A DNA stretch of 63,313 nucleotides, from assembly GCF_002999335.1 (NCBI RefSeq), contig NW_020312153.1, positions 1 to 63,313 of the forward strand. Reading direction: 5' to 3'. Origin of the DNA: Cyclospora cayetanensis. Taxonomy: Eukaryota; Apicomplexa; Conoidasida; Eucoccidiorida; Eimeriidae. Below, piece after piece: positions 1 through 11,657 of this stretch. The translations under genes were made by a program, and so were the position numbers. Every line of letters begins with the position of its first letter. Within the stretch, counting starts at the first letter, position 1. The notes beneath the pieces were generated by a model. That model saw nothing but the letters and a program-made list of their open reading frames with translations. It was not told where the DNA came from and ran no database searches.

Positions 1-93
1 CACACACATACAACTACAAACACATACACCTACACACACATATACACATACCTACCCATACACACACATACACATACATACACACACACACAC

Positions 94-130
<37 letters not shown>

Positions 131-147
131 TACACATACACACACAC

Positions 148-180
<33 letters not shown>

Positions 181-480
181 TACACATACACATACACATA
201 CACATACATACACATACACATACACATATACATACACATACACATACATACATACACATACATACATACACATACACATACATACACATACATACATACA
301 CATACACATACACATACACGTATACATACACATACACATACACATACACATACATACACATACACATATACATACACATACACATACATACATACACATA
401 CATACATACATACACATACACATATACATATACATACACATATACATATACATACACATATACATACACATACACATACA
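1..480. repeat. CA/TACACA-rich microsatellite, intronic
   Basis: Almost uninterrupted alternation of CACA, TACACA and TACATA units. It starts directly at the splice donor (GTATGT on the minus strand, at 483) of the membrane-protein exon, so it is the start of that gene's first intron. On the minus strand it reads as long Tyr/Val/Cys/Met dipeptide runs, which are not coding. Confidence 0.9.
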
Positions 481-483
481 TAC

Positions 484-1324
484 CTTGCACGTCGACCTGC
501 AGTGCAAACGGGATGCTTCTAAAGGTTAGGCCCATAGTACGGATGTCAGTGTGGCCTTTGATAGTCCATTTGACAGTTCCTTTCGTGAGCAATTCTCCAC
601 AGAGAAGAGCCCACGCCTGCGGATCCTCGATGAAGAAGGCCGTGCTGATGGGGAGAGCATTGCTGTTTCTTCCAAGCGTCATTTCGGGGAGTTTCAGGGC
701 CCCTAAGTGTCGTCCTTGCCACTCGGCAGTAGCTTCGCTAGCCCCTACGACGGCTCCCACGAGGGGAGTCGTGAGGAGGCGAATGGATAGATCGACATCG
801 AAGGAAGAAGCGGAAAGAGATCCAACGTCGGTTGACTCTACCGCGAAACGCGACGACGCCACCACTGAGCGGACTATCAGCGGAGCTACTACGCAAAAGA
901 ATACAGGGAGGAAAACAACCAGGAGCAGCAAGAGCAACAGCAAACATCCGCACATGATTTTGTGGCGGCGAGCCTTTGGGCGCCATGCACACGAACTCCA
1001 GCCTCGCCGGGGAGCTCCCGAAGCCCCCGATTTTGGACTGTCAGCCTTTGCCCCGGGGGCCCCGGGGGCCCCTGGGGCCCCCGGGGGCCCCCCAGATCTT
1101 GAATGTGGCCCCTCCTCAGGCCCCAGCGAAGGGCAGTCAAGAACAGATTCATCTGAGAGGCCTGCTCCGTCTGGAGTGGCTGTCGGCTTGTCGCTGCGAC
1201 GATCGGAACGGCTACCTGTCTCCTCTCCCTGGTGTGGCCCCTCGTGGTAGTCTGCATGCATGGAATCCGTAGGAACTATGAAATTCTGCGCGGGGTGGGA
1301 GGCGAAGGCGTGAAGAGGCGTCAT
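484..1324 (-). CDS. LEA2/DUF3712-like single-pass membrane protein, 5' exon (partial)
   Basis: The first exon encodes about 280 residues from the ATG at 1324 to a donor after ...VDVQG (CAAG|GTATGT). Residues 1-120 are polar and disordered and include a Gly-Ala-Pro repeat (GAPGAPGAPG) from a G/C-only stretch near 1050-1095. A basic segment (KARRHK) precedes one strong hydrophobic helix (CGCLLLLLLLLVVFLPVFF, about 125-150). After it comes a roughly 130-residue beta-rich region (VDLSIRLLTTPLVGAVV, then ALLCGELLTKGTVKWTIKG, then FRSIPFALQVDV). A cytosolic N-terminus, one TM helix and a beta-sandwich of this kind match the general plan of LEA2/DUF3712 lipid-transfer-like proteins. That assignment rests on pattern, not on a search. 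The gene continues beyond the left edge. Confidence 0.6.
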
Positions 1325-4300
1325 TGTGAAGGAGGGGCGCTTTGCTCCGTCAGAGAAGCCCTCGGGAGAGAACAGAAATCACACCGCCTCTAAGGGCCGC
1401 CGCTATTTTCCAGCTGAGAAGTGGATACCGAGGAGGACGAAGATCGCCGAAATGGAAAATGCATAAAATCACGGGGCAGCTTAGCGCAACAGGTGGAGCG
1501 CAGAGGTGCCACAGCAGAAGATCACAAGCGTAGGGGCCCTTGCGTGGAATTTCCGAGGAGGCCCCTGCTGGTGTTGTCACCCAGCCAGAAGGAGGAGGCA
1601 CCACGGTCGCTGCAGCTGCTGCGCTAGACTCTCCGTCGACGACGATCGTATGGCATTGCAGAGGAGAATAAAGGGTGGGCAGTGCTTCCTGCAGCGACGA
1701 CAGGCAGCCTACGGAGGTAATACGGCATTCGTCCGAAAAAGAGAAGGGGTCCGTCTATGGCAGGCCTCTGGAGTGGTCACAGAGGCATACACTCGACAAC
1801 CGCAGAGCCCTCCCCGTAGATGCTTATACCTGAAATGCCAGGGTTCTTATGCCCCTTTGCCACAGAGAGGTGCTGACAAAAAATTGATCGGCTGCTGTAG
1901 TGGTGTTGCTCCTGCTCTGCGCGTCTATGGGAGCGACCGACAAAGCAGCATCCTGAGGGGCCCCTAAGAGATATTCCAGCAGACAGAAAGAAGAAGAAGA
2001 AAATTAGGGCGGGGCCCCAGGGTCAAGTCCCCCGGTTTGTTAGCAGCGGCGAGAGAGCCAACGCCACGTGCGGGGAACGGCGACGTGTAGTAGTCGACTT
2101 CCTGGGGAAGGGGGAGGAAGAAAGGAAGGATCAGGAAGGAAAGGAAACAGGAAACCATTGATAAATTAAAAGGCAAATGACCCACTATATGCAGCAACGT
2201 ATTGTCCACATACACCCCTTGTCGACGAAGCTCGGTGGGGGCCGACCGGTAGCAGGATGCTGGTGTTGCAGCTCCTCCGTTTGCTGTCTGCTTCGTACTG
2301 CTGAAACTCCTCGCCAAAGTGCATCTTACGTCTCTAAATTGAAGAGACTTTATCTCGTATTCTCTGGAATTGCCCGCCTCTGCAAGCAGTACCGTGCGCT
2401 CTTCTGGCTGTGCCGTTAGCTGCTTAAGTGAAGCGGCAAAGTCAAGCACCACAACCATAGAAAAAATAGCAACCTCGCGAAAAGCTGAAACACATACCTC
2501 CAACGCAGCACTATCACAACCGACGGTTTATTCTTGGATGTATTCCGTTCATAAACATTCCCGTCAGTTACTGCATCGCGTGAACGCATGTTGTCGTACT
2601 GTGCGTGATCCCCTGCAGCAAGAACCAAGGCACACACTGAAGGGTCTTGCCACGCACTTGGGTTACACTTTCTGCATTTTCACTGTTTCCAAATATTCCG
2701 AAACGCCGTGTAAGGGAATTTTTAAAGGGATGTGGCTGCAATGCCACCAGGAAGGCAGTTGTTCTCTTGAGACTCAAGCGCCATCGCCACAAGCACTGTC
2801 TCCCCTGGATCTTTCCTTGTACTTCCATAGCTGATGCCGCATCGGCAGACCCGTGAATGCATGTGCTAACGGCATGTCAGTATCCTTTCCCATTAACGCT
2901 AATCGCGCTTTTCCGCACCTCCCTTTCTATTGCCTCCATGTACCCTTTGCCAATTTCAAGCAGCTTTCCGGCTGCCAACCATGCTTCTCTGCTCTGCTGC
3001 TTGCAACCCTATGCAGTGCTACAGCAGGAATTTGGCTGGATCCCCACTGACAAGTGCCACTAGAATAGCACTGTGCAGCGAGTCTCTCACGCAGCATTGG
3101 GACAAGTTTTCCCAAACCCTCATGCCCTTCTGATGTACCCGATTTGATTAGGGACCATTTCAAGAGTTTCTGGCATCGGTACAATGACCTTTTTTCCAAA
3201 TACGTTGCGAATGAAGTCGCTTGTTGCGCACTTCTACCGAATGTTTGGCTGCTGGGCTGAAGGATCCAACATTGGTACTCCGTACGCAGGTCCATGCAAC
3301 AAAAAATAATAAGCAAAAGCCCCACTATTCGCAAGGAGCGGAGGCCCCGATTCGTAGCAAAAGATGTTCAAGTGCCTAGACAGTTCCAGTCTTCACATCC
3401 CATACGGCTGCACGGAATTCTTTGGTAGCGTTTAATTCTTCCCTTAGCCTTTTTATGTGAGTGCACAAAGCTGTGGACTCGTCTATACCATGTTTCTAGA
3501 TGCGTCAGTGAGACCGTACCGATCAGAAAAAACCATGGCTGCAAAAAATAGGCAACTCCTCGTAGATTTCGTCATCTGGTTGGATAAGTATATTTTTCCC
3601 CCCACACATAGGGAAAAATAAGTGTTTCTCGCTGAACTTTTACTGAACGAAAACTTACACTAGTAGTGGTGAAATTCATGCAATGGAACCTGTCTCCCTT
3701 TAGGGATTACTACAGTTCGTCTCCACACAATCCATGACTTATTAGTTCATGTCGAGATCAACTCGAACGCCAAACGTTGATACCAAGAAAGAAATTGAAG
3801 TATGGGAATCAATTAGCAGATTGCCATGACGAGAAAGATCACCTTTGGCTTGGCAAAAGCTAAAGCGTGGGAGAAAAGCTGCTTCATCGGCATTTTATCC
3901 ATGCGCTACCCAAAGTATCACAGCCGGCGGTACGTCACGGTGGTCAAAGATCCAGAGAGTAAATAACCGACAAGTGGAGACTCCTCGAATGGTACACTTC
4001 TGTGCATGATATGTTAATCGACCCTCGCCTAGATTCAAATGAACAGAAGAAAGCCAGGGGATGCACCAGCTCGTAAGCCGTTCAGGCCCCAACAAAGCAC
4101 CTGCTTGCATTGCGGCGTGTTCTGTCATATACTCCACTGGAAACGCATACAAACCCCCGAGAGCTTAGAATGCGGGATTGAGTCTCACGGAATCCAGCTG
4201 TTTGGCGAGCAAAAAAAAGACGATCAGAGAAACGTAAAGCCTCTCCCGCAGTCAGTGTAGTGAAGCAGGCAATGGAGGAAAGAGTTCCAGCTGGGGACTC

Positions 4301-4363
4301 ACCACATACCGATTCTACCCCCAGTACAAATTTATACCATTGGTTAATACTCGGTGAAGTCAA
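1325..4363. other. gene-poor stretch, nothing recognised
   Basis: Only short open frames in all six frames, with no recognisable domain and no convincing exon chain. The part nearest the upstream exon (1325-2000) probably holds the promoter and 5'UTR of the minus-strand membrane-protein gene. AT content rises from about 2.4 kb towards the retroelement relic. Confidence 0.5.
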
Positions 4364-7100
4364 TTGACGCTGGATATGAAGTGGGTCTGTTATGTGAGTA
4401 GAAGTCGGGGTGGCGCAATCAGGCATTCGCTAGCACAGCTCCATAAAATTAGTTTTGCTGGGATGCGATGGATGATAAAAATTGTCAGTGTCACAGCAGT
4501 TCAAAGCACGATAAGATTGAAATCCGGTTATAAGGCTTCTATCAGCATGGTGCGTGCATTCAAGGTACCCGTGCAACATGACGTAATCCCAGTCACGCCA
4601 TGGGCGACCCACTGGAAGGAGAGCATGGGGCGACAGCTGCATGCTGTAGACTATAGCGTGGCAGGGAGCGCTTAAAAGGAACGCTCTATGCTTTCCCTAA
4701 CAGTGTTCATTTGATTATTACTGAGAGGTGTACGATTGGTGCCTCTACAAGTCCAGCCAGAGTCTTCGTGCGAGCTTAGCACAGCAGCAAAAAGGGCGGT
4801 TCCTAGGACGCATCCCGTCTTATTGGCTCTGCAGCTGGCATTCCGTTGGAGCATTCAATAAGACGTGCAGCTGAGGCACAACAGTATTTCACAAAAATCG
4901 ATGCAGAGATCGTGAATGGGCTGAATACGAGGGAACTGCCAGCAAGCTGGCCACCTGCTGGTCGTCCAGCGGACGATTGTAAGCTAACTCTAGGTTTAAC
5001 CTGAAGCTGTTTTTAGCGGCATAAGGCTTTCACAACATGAAGAGGAAACTGGGCGGCAGGTGGATAATTTGGTGAAACGGAGTCAAGTGCAGGATTCGAT
5101 TGGTGCTTTGGGGTACAACCCAGTGATTGGGCCAGAAGGATGTATGGTGAATCTTGTGCATTACCTTTTTGCGACCAAACAGGGTCACTCTAAACCTGAA
5201 GCTCCCGTTGCTTTATATTGGGGAGTTCTTTTGATACATTACACGGATCGTTAATCCACCCAACATTTGAGTTCACAGACGTTTTTTCACAAATGCCCAT
5301 TCACACTGATGATCAGAACAAAAGGGGGTTCCACACTAGCACTTGCAAAATGGAGTCTACATATATGTCGTGTACACTTGTCAATGCCCCAGCTAAGCTG
5401 TTTGGCTAGGCCAACTAAAATTTGAGTAATCCGATCAAGGACTGGTGAAATGCCATCTTGGTGCACGACGCCCTAGCAGCTGTAGCGCGCGCCCGCTGTT
5501 AACAGACCACCAGCGGTACACAAAGGCTCATGAAAGTTTTCTATCCACAAGTACAGCAACTTTCCTGAACCTTTCGCGTTTCAGCAGTAAGGATTGGGCC
5601 GGATCCGACGATAATCAAAGCAGTGGGCACCTACAAGATAGTTGCAGTGGTTCTTTGTCCTGCATCGTATTCCTGGAAAGTCGTTCCCCGGTTTTCTCGA
5701 ATCACTGCCGTTTAGCTTACTTTAGTCCAGAATATGCAGTCTGTGACATGGACAAAGGGGACTGGTGTCACAGAAATCATGCGTATTGGTCATTCCACAA
5801 CTCCTCCACTACTGGTGCAGCTCGAATATGAGTGCCGTGTCTTCAAAACAATCAAGGCTAGTGGTGCAGCGACGGGTGCTATTCTGTACTAAAAGGCTAC
5901 AGGTTCTCCGAAACACCACACTATGGCCTGTTACTCTAATCGCTTCACATAAGCCGAGTAACGCTATTCAGTGCGGGGAAAAAGAGCTCTATGTAGTGTA
6001 ATAAGCCGTGGAAAAAATGTCGGCACCATTAATGTGGTATGCATTTTGATATCCGAAGCAGCAATCAGTCTCAAATCTACCCAACAAAGGGCTTTCAGAG
6101 CTTCGTCAACCCTAGCTTTTGGCCCTGGCTTACCCAGCTTCAGCAGTACAACTCTACAATGAAGTGTATCGGGGCCAAGACCAACTTGGTCGCCGGCACG
6201 CTGTCGAGACGCCCCAGCAATTCACTGCTGTGCAGCTCAAGTGCTCTTGTCGGTGATACTTCACCGCTTCTGTCTAAATTGAATGCGCCTTATGCACTTT
6301 ACACCCATGCATCCACTGCAGCTGCCAAAACCCACAATGGCAAAGAGAGAAACGCTTCCACGTTGATGAGGGCCTTCTGTGCCCCGAAATAGCGCGGGGA
6401 TCACGTTGCTTGAGCTTTCCAAGTTTGCTCTTTAGTGCCGCTTTGCGAAAAATCCCATCCTTTAGGGAATGCTGTAAAAAGGCTCTCGCGGTCTTTTTCG
6501 AAGGTTTGGGGTGCGTCAGCGCCGGAGGAGTACGCAATTGGGTACTTGGATTGTCAGTAAGTGAAGCTCGTCAATTCTACAAACTCTGGAACTCTGCAAA
6601 GCCTTTCTGTTCCCGAAAAGATTTGTACCGATCTGACTAGGTACTTTATTTTTGTACTGCCGGGAGTCAAGGGTCAGAATAGCATTTGCACTGCTGTTGA
6701 CGGAGCAATGAGGACCCATATGTCGATGTATCCAGCTCTCCCACGGGTCAGAAAGTGTCTCAGTCAATTCAGATTCACATCTGTAAGCTTCACTGAGTTC
6801 CCATTATGAATGGGAATCTGAAACTCGTTAATGCGTTCTGCCGTGCCTTTGTGACCGGCCCATACATGAAGCAGAGTAAGATTTTTGCGAGCCACTATGA
6901 GACAGGGGGATACACAGAGTTCACTAGTCGCCTCTTCTTTAATATGTGCGACTCTATTCCAATGCAATTTATTTTCCTTGGCATTGTTTTCTCCTTTTTG
7001 CTGAGTGAATTTGTAATACAACAGTTCACTGGCATGATGATTGCTTCCGGGCAACCCTACTCTACACCGAAAAGCATTTTTCCTATTCAAGCCTAGAGCT
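4364..7100 (+). mobile_element. decayed Ty3/gypsy-type retrotransposon pol relic
   Basis: Fragments resembling a Ty3/gypsy polyprotein occur in the expected order on the plus strand, but in shifting frames with stops. There is a protease-end pattern at about 4577-4620 (HDVIPVTPWATHWK, like the usual DVILG-PWL-HW). RT palm motifs are at about 5240-5406: LHGS, then FTDVFSQMPIHTDDQ, then VNAPAKLF, where intact elements have DL..G+HQ+.I...D and LTNAPATF. An RNase H end lies at about 6144-6218 (QQYNSTMKC, then TNLVAGTLSRRPS, like QQY....NVVADALSRRP). Integrase core pieces lie at about 6594-6740 (LSVPEKICTDL, FIFVLPGVKGQNSICTAVD) and 6887-6956 (SHYETGGYTEFTSRLFF, at the usual SDRD..FTS site). Integrase after RNase H is the Ty3/gypsy order. 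The RT FxDD box and the integrase catalytic residues are not preserved, so it is dead. No LTR pair was recognised. Confidence 0.72.
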
Positions 7101-9518
7101 CGAAGACTTGAGCCAGCAGCCATCCTGAACAGTAAGGGGATTCAGAGAACACATGCTTGGTGCACGCAAATGAATGGGCAAAGCCTGAGTGAGATGACGA
7201 CTGATGACAAACGGTGGTAACCTGTGCATTTCATGCCTGATTTTTTGTCCTGGTGCATCGACAGGCTTTTCAAGGTGCACCAGAGAGTGACTGGATGAAG
7301 AAGCTTGCAGCCAGGTGGCTTAAAGCATACGTATCCTTTCGTAGACAAAGGCTGCTTCTCATGTGGCTTTGCAAGGAAGATTAGGTGCCACAGAACTACC
7401 AACATTAATCTCCTAAGGATGCTACAAAATTCCTCCAAATTTTTCGCGGATTTGCCTCGCAGGCAGTTGAACCGTGTGGAGGCGCATGATCCAGAAGGGG
7501 AGTAGAGATGCTGCACTCCAGGACTATGGAGAACCGAGACAAAATCCACGATAATTTCTGGGAACGCCAAGCTCAGTAGCTAACAGAGGAGCAGTTGAGG
7601 ACTTCGTTCTCTGCCGAAGGTTGCGACTTTGAATGGTTAACAATGCTAGTCGCCGTGGACAGTATTCCTCGCGTCCCTTGATTATTGCTTTCCCCCAGCG
7701 CATGCTCTTCCTCGAGTAGCTACATTTATCTATGGATATTGCGTGGCGCATTACCGATCATTACGGCTACGGTTACCTTCACAATCAGACGTATGCGCAG
7801 ACACCCTAAAGTATGTTGCCCGTGCATTCTGCCCTGTGCCTTTTTTGTGTCTTAGTAATTTGACCATGCTACGTTCCCCACTGTATTTCGCATGCAGCGA
7901 AAGACCCATGGGCGACGAAGGACTGCCAACTTAGTTTGTGCTTTTATTTTCCTGAACACAATTTACTTTTCTTCTGCTCCCTCGCAACAGGAGGCTCACA
8001 CTTTCTAGCACTTTGGCGACAGCGAGCTACCGCGCCTAGGTGGTCATGCTGGCTTGGTCCGTCGTTCGTTTTTGGCTTGTGCGTGAGTGCTTTTTGCCCA
8101 CTGGCTTGCTTTGGCGGTTGATGCACACAATTGCCTTTCGCATTGTGCCTTGATTTTGCGTTTTTGCCTGCATGGGAAGTGGCGATAGGGCGGTGACACT
8201 TTCCCCCCGCGCATGCCGGTGGCCTCGACGTAGAGACACGGAACGCGAGAACGCACGATTTTAAATGGGAAGGAGGGACTGGAGAAGCGGATAAGCGACG
8301 CTTTGACACCTAGTACTAAACTAGTTGTAGTCTCCAGGATTTAGTGCGGCTTCGGCCAATTGGGTTTGTTTGTTCACATATCTAATTTATCGGAGAGGCC
8401 TGATAGGCATTAGAAGAGGCAATGCCGTGAGGGTGAGCACTAGATGCGCTGCACTGAGAGCAGTGGATACTCGGAGAGAGTGCAGCTACTCGCCCACTAG
8501 CTGTACCCTACCCTTCCCACAGGGAATGCGGACAGTCGCGGGCGGGCAGGAAGGTTTGAGTTTCTCAGGGAGCAATAGCTTGCTATGAAGTTTCCACTCA
8601 GTCGGAAACCAGGTCTCTTCCTAAGGAGCTCTTGGATAAAGCGCTCCAGAATTCATGATATGACTTTTGGAATCGTGCCACGAAGAAAGAATGCCAGGAT
8701 TTGTGCGCGAGGAAGTTTCTTAGGCGAAACGTGTTCAGCAGCGTTGTTGCGCCTAAATGCTACAGGGTGGATTGGAGGACAGGCGCAAAGAGCCTTAAGA
8801 CGACCTTCAGGCAGAGTTTTTTTGCCTCTGGCGTAGAACAAGTTCAAGTGTATAGCGGTCCTTGAGCCATATATGGCTCGCTGCACAAGCAGTGCGCCCT
8901 AGCGAGCGTCCTACGCACTTCAACGATGAGGAAAAGAGGTCTACGGCGACGTGCCAAGGGGAGGAAGCCTCCTAAAGAACTGCGCGACAATCTTCCCCCT
9001 TCCCCCCGCCCCCCCTTCGCTACGCACGCTGAATGCTCTAGGTTCCCTACAAAGCAGATAGACGATAGCTCAGCAGCCATCAGGGCATGCAGTAGGGCGC
9101 GTCATTTCTACGAGGAAGGCATGTCTATCCTCTCGTGAAACCCTGTGGAGACATCTATCACGTCTATGCGATTTTTATACGGTTCGTCGTCACCTGCAGC
9201 GAGCACACAATAGCGTCGCACGGGAACATGCGCGCTGCCCCCTGTCCTCGGAGGAACCTCCATGCAGCCATGAGATACACCGCGCAGACAGCTTTTCGTC
9301 CTCCCTCTCGATTTCCCATATCGTGTAGCTAGAACCCTTAAGACGTGTCTCTCCAGCCAATTCGCCAGCTACTCACTCCCACCGAGGTCAAGAAGCTGCC
9401 TCTGCCTCCAACTACCGAACTCAGTCTCGAGTGGACAAAGCTACCTGCCCCTTCCCCCCTTTATCTCCCACAATTCACTGGGCTCAGCCCCAGCAAAGCT
9501 GCGCTCCAAAAAGCCTAC
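7101..9518. other. gene-poor stretch downstream of the pol relic
   Basis: No open frame with a recognisable domain. 7.1-7.9 kb may still be decayed retroelement 3' sequence. 8.0-9.4 kb has scattered short frames only. The true 3' end of the minus-strand gene that begins at 11657 probably lies near 9.3-9.5 kb but could not be fixed. Confidence 0.45.
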
Positions 9519-11657
9519 CAGTGACGAGGATCTTCCCCAAACTAGAGAACTCCTCAGCCATCAGTCGACCTGCAAGCACAGCAAACGAAAAGCAACGACG
9601 CACGTCGCGCCTGCATCGCCAGAATCCCCCCGAACGCCTCGCGCATCACATTTCTGCTGTCCCTCCCCGCTTCGGAGGATTGCATTGTTTCTCCATGGGA
9701 GTCAACTGCATCGCGCAGATCCCTGGCGTTGCGCGCGGTTTTCGAGCTACACGCATACCGTGGGCTGCACCCCGCCCCCTAACAACCTGCTGCTGCTGCA
9801 AGATTTGTGCATGCATGCATGCACAAATCCTCGGTAGGGTCGAAAACCTACCCGATCTGAATCCTTCGAATCGCACGGCAAACCTTCTCCTCATAGAGAG
9901 CGCGTGGTGGACGGACAGCACCATCTGCCCCTCCCGATCAAACGCCGCAAACATGAGGGCATCCGTCAAGGGATCTACCTGGAGGTACACCGGATCGCCT
10001 AACGCGTCGCTCCCCTCAGACTCCGTAACCACAGGGAGGCACTGAGAGACGTCATCGTAGAATCCATCCAGATACGCGTATGCAACGCATAAAGAGGCAA
10101 GGCCTTCGCCTTCTGCTGCCCTGCTCAGACGCCGTCCTGCAGTATCGAGCGCCTCCGGGGAGAGGGAGGCATCGTCGCTACGATTCCCAGGTGTCTCGCC
10201 ACCTATTCCTCGCGGAACGCCACCCTCCGAGGTGCCGTCTCCCGTCGATTTCTCTTCGCTTGCCGCCGCAGAGACCCCTGGAAAGTCCACATTCAAACCT
10301 TCCCCCGAGTCGGCGTCTGACAGTCGCCGCGCAGCCGTCGGCACGCTCGAGCGCTGCACGAAGAAGACTCTGCCGGCAATCACGTCCACCGATATCAATT
10401 GAGGCAGAGGGGCCCCACAGAACTGCAAGAGAGCTCCCGCAGAACCCACAGAACGAAGGAAGGGCCTCTTCAGCGCCTCCGCGGCGTAGCCACTTATGGC
10501 CGCCAGAGAGGTCCCAGTAACCACTCGGATGCATGCTGGCGCGTTCAGGTCGGTTGCTTCCCTCGCTTCTCTCGGGAAATCTGCAGAGCGCCTTGTCTCA
10601 ACCAAGCCCGTGCAGGTCCACGAAATCGGCGACAAGGTTCTCTCGGCAGGCACGCCGCCATGAATGTGGGATCCATTGCAAGCAGCAAGCGGCAGTCGCA
10701 CGAGTGCGAGGAGGCAGTGATCGTTGGCTCCCGCGTCGCACCCTGGGAAATCGCCGTGTCGGTACAGCCGAGTGTCTCTGTACACGCCGACCACAGAGGG
10801 CAGCTTTACGCCACCCACCTCCGTCTGCGCAGCAACATGCATCTTGGGGCCCCATGAACTCGTGGACTCCACTGCCCAGGACCCCCTTGGGGGTACCGCC
10901 TGACGCAGACTTGCCAGAGGTTCGAATACGTCAAAGTAGCCGGCGGATGGCGACTGGGAGCCACCTCCATGGGAGCCTTCGGGAGAAACTGGAGTTTGCA
11001 GGTGCTCGCTGGAGGCAGCAGCGGGGAAAACTGCATCCCCGGGGAGGAATGCCAGGAAGGCAGAAGTTAGCACCGGACCGGTAGCCGTATTCCCACGCAC
11101 CCAGAGGGCCCGGTTGACGTTCTGGTGTATGTACACCACATCGAGGGAGGCGGCTTCCGGGGACAGGAAGGGGTCGTTCTGCGCACAAAATGTGCAAAGA
11201 CAACTCGCAAATCATTCGCGCGCGCCTCAGGAGGCCCCGAGACGCTTCTTTAGATGCGTCTGCAGACGGAACTCTTGCGCTATGGCGTGGATTCAACAAG
11301 GCTGAATACCGAGCCATGTCTGAGGTAGACTCAAAAGACCAAGCGAACTGTTCTCATTTCGCACGTTGCATTCGCTGCTACACCATGACGCACATCCCGC
11401 GTACGGATAACGCCTTGACTGGCGTGTGTACAGACACTGACAAGGATTCAAAAAATGTCTTTGGGGCCCTTCGCATGGAGGCAGAGACTCACCTTGCGAC
11501 GCCTCCGCTGATGGTTGTGGGAGTAGGTGTCTTGCTGCACACGAATGAGGAAGAATGTTGAAAAGAGGAGGAACAAGGTCATAAAAAAGCGAAGTCGATG
11601 GGCCCTCTGTTCCTGCTGATCTCCTTGCGTGGTGTTCAAGGGGTCACCGACCATCAT
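9519..11657 (-). CDS. signal-anchored hypothetical protein (type II membrane or secreted)
   Basis: Three exons join in phase. Exon 1 runs 11657-11493 from an ATG and encodes 55 residues with a hydrophobic signal/anchor (FFMTLFLLFSTFFLIRV, about 25-41). It ends at CGCAAG|GTGAGT. Exon 2 runs 11178-9852 after a CAG acceptor and encodes about 442 residues. Exon 3 (9569-9519) follows an intron containing a 28-bp palindrome and reads RLMAEEFSSLGKILV. The last exon was not resolved. The large exon contains VVYIHQNVNRALWVRG and TLSPISWTCTGLVETR, and a low-complexity Ser/Gly/Glu stretch around residues 280-340. Segments such as PSVVGVYRDTRLYRHGDF suggest a beta-rich lumenal or extracellular domain. 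No family was recognised. Position after the anchor implies the domain lies in the secretory lumen or outside the cell. Confidence 0.6.
9802..9829. repeat. 28-bp perfect palindrome centred on TGCATGCATGCA
   Basis: GATTTGTGCATGCA followed by its exact reverse complement, with no spacer. It sits 22 bp inside the intron that starts at 9851 in the minus-strand gene. It contains overlapping TGCATGC motifs. Confidence 0.9.

Noticed and set aside
14..507. Long Tyr/Val/Cys/Met dipeptide frames on the minus strand
   Set aside because: They are read-through of the CA-type microsatellite in the first intron of the membrane-protein gene, starting at a clear GTATGT donor.
9646..9764. In-frame continuation of the large exon of the signal-anchored protein past 9851 (AAHGMRVARKP... 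to a stop)
   Set aside because: A good donor at 9851 and a stronger acceptor/donor-bounded exon at 9569-9519, in the right phase, make it more likely that this part is intron. It remains a fallback for the C-terminus.
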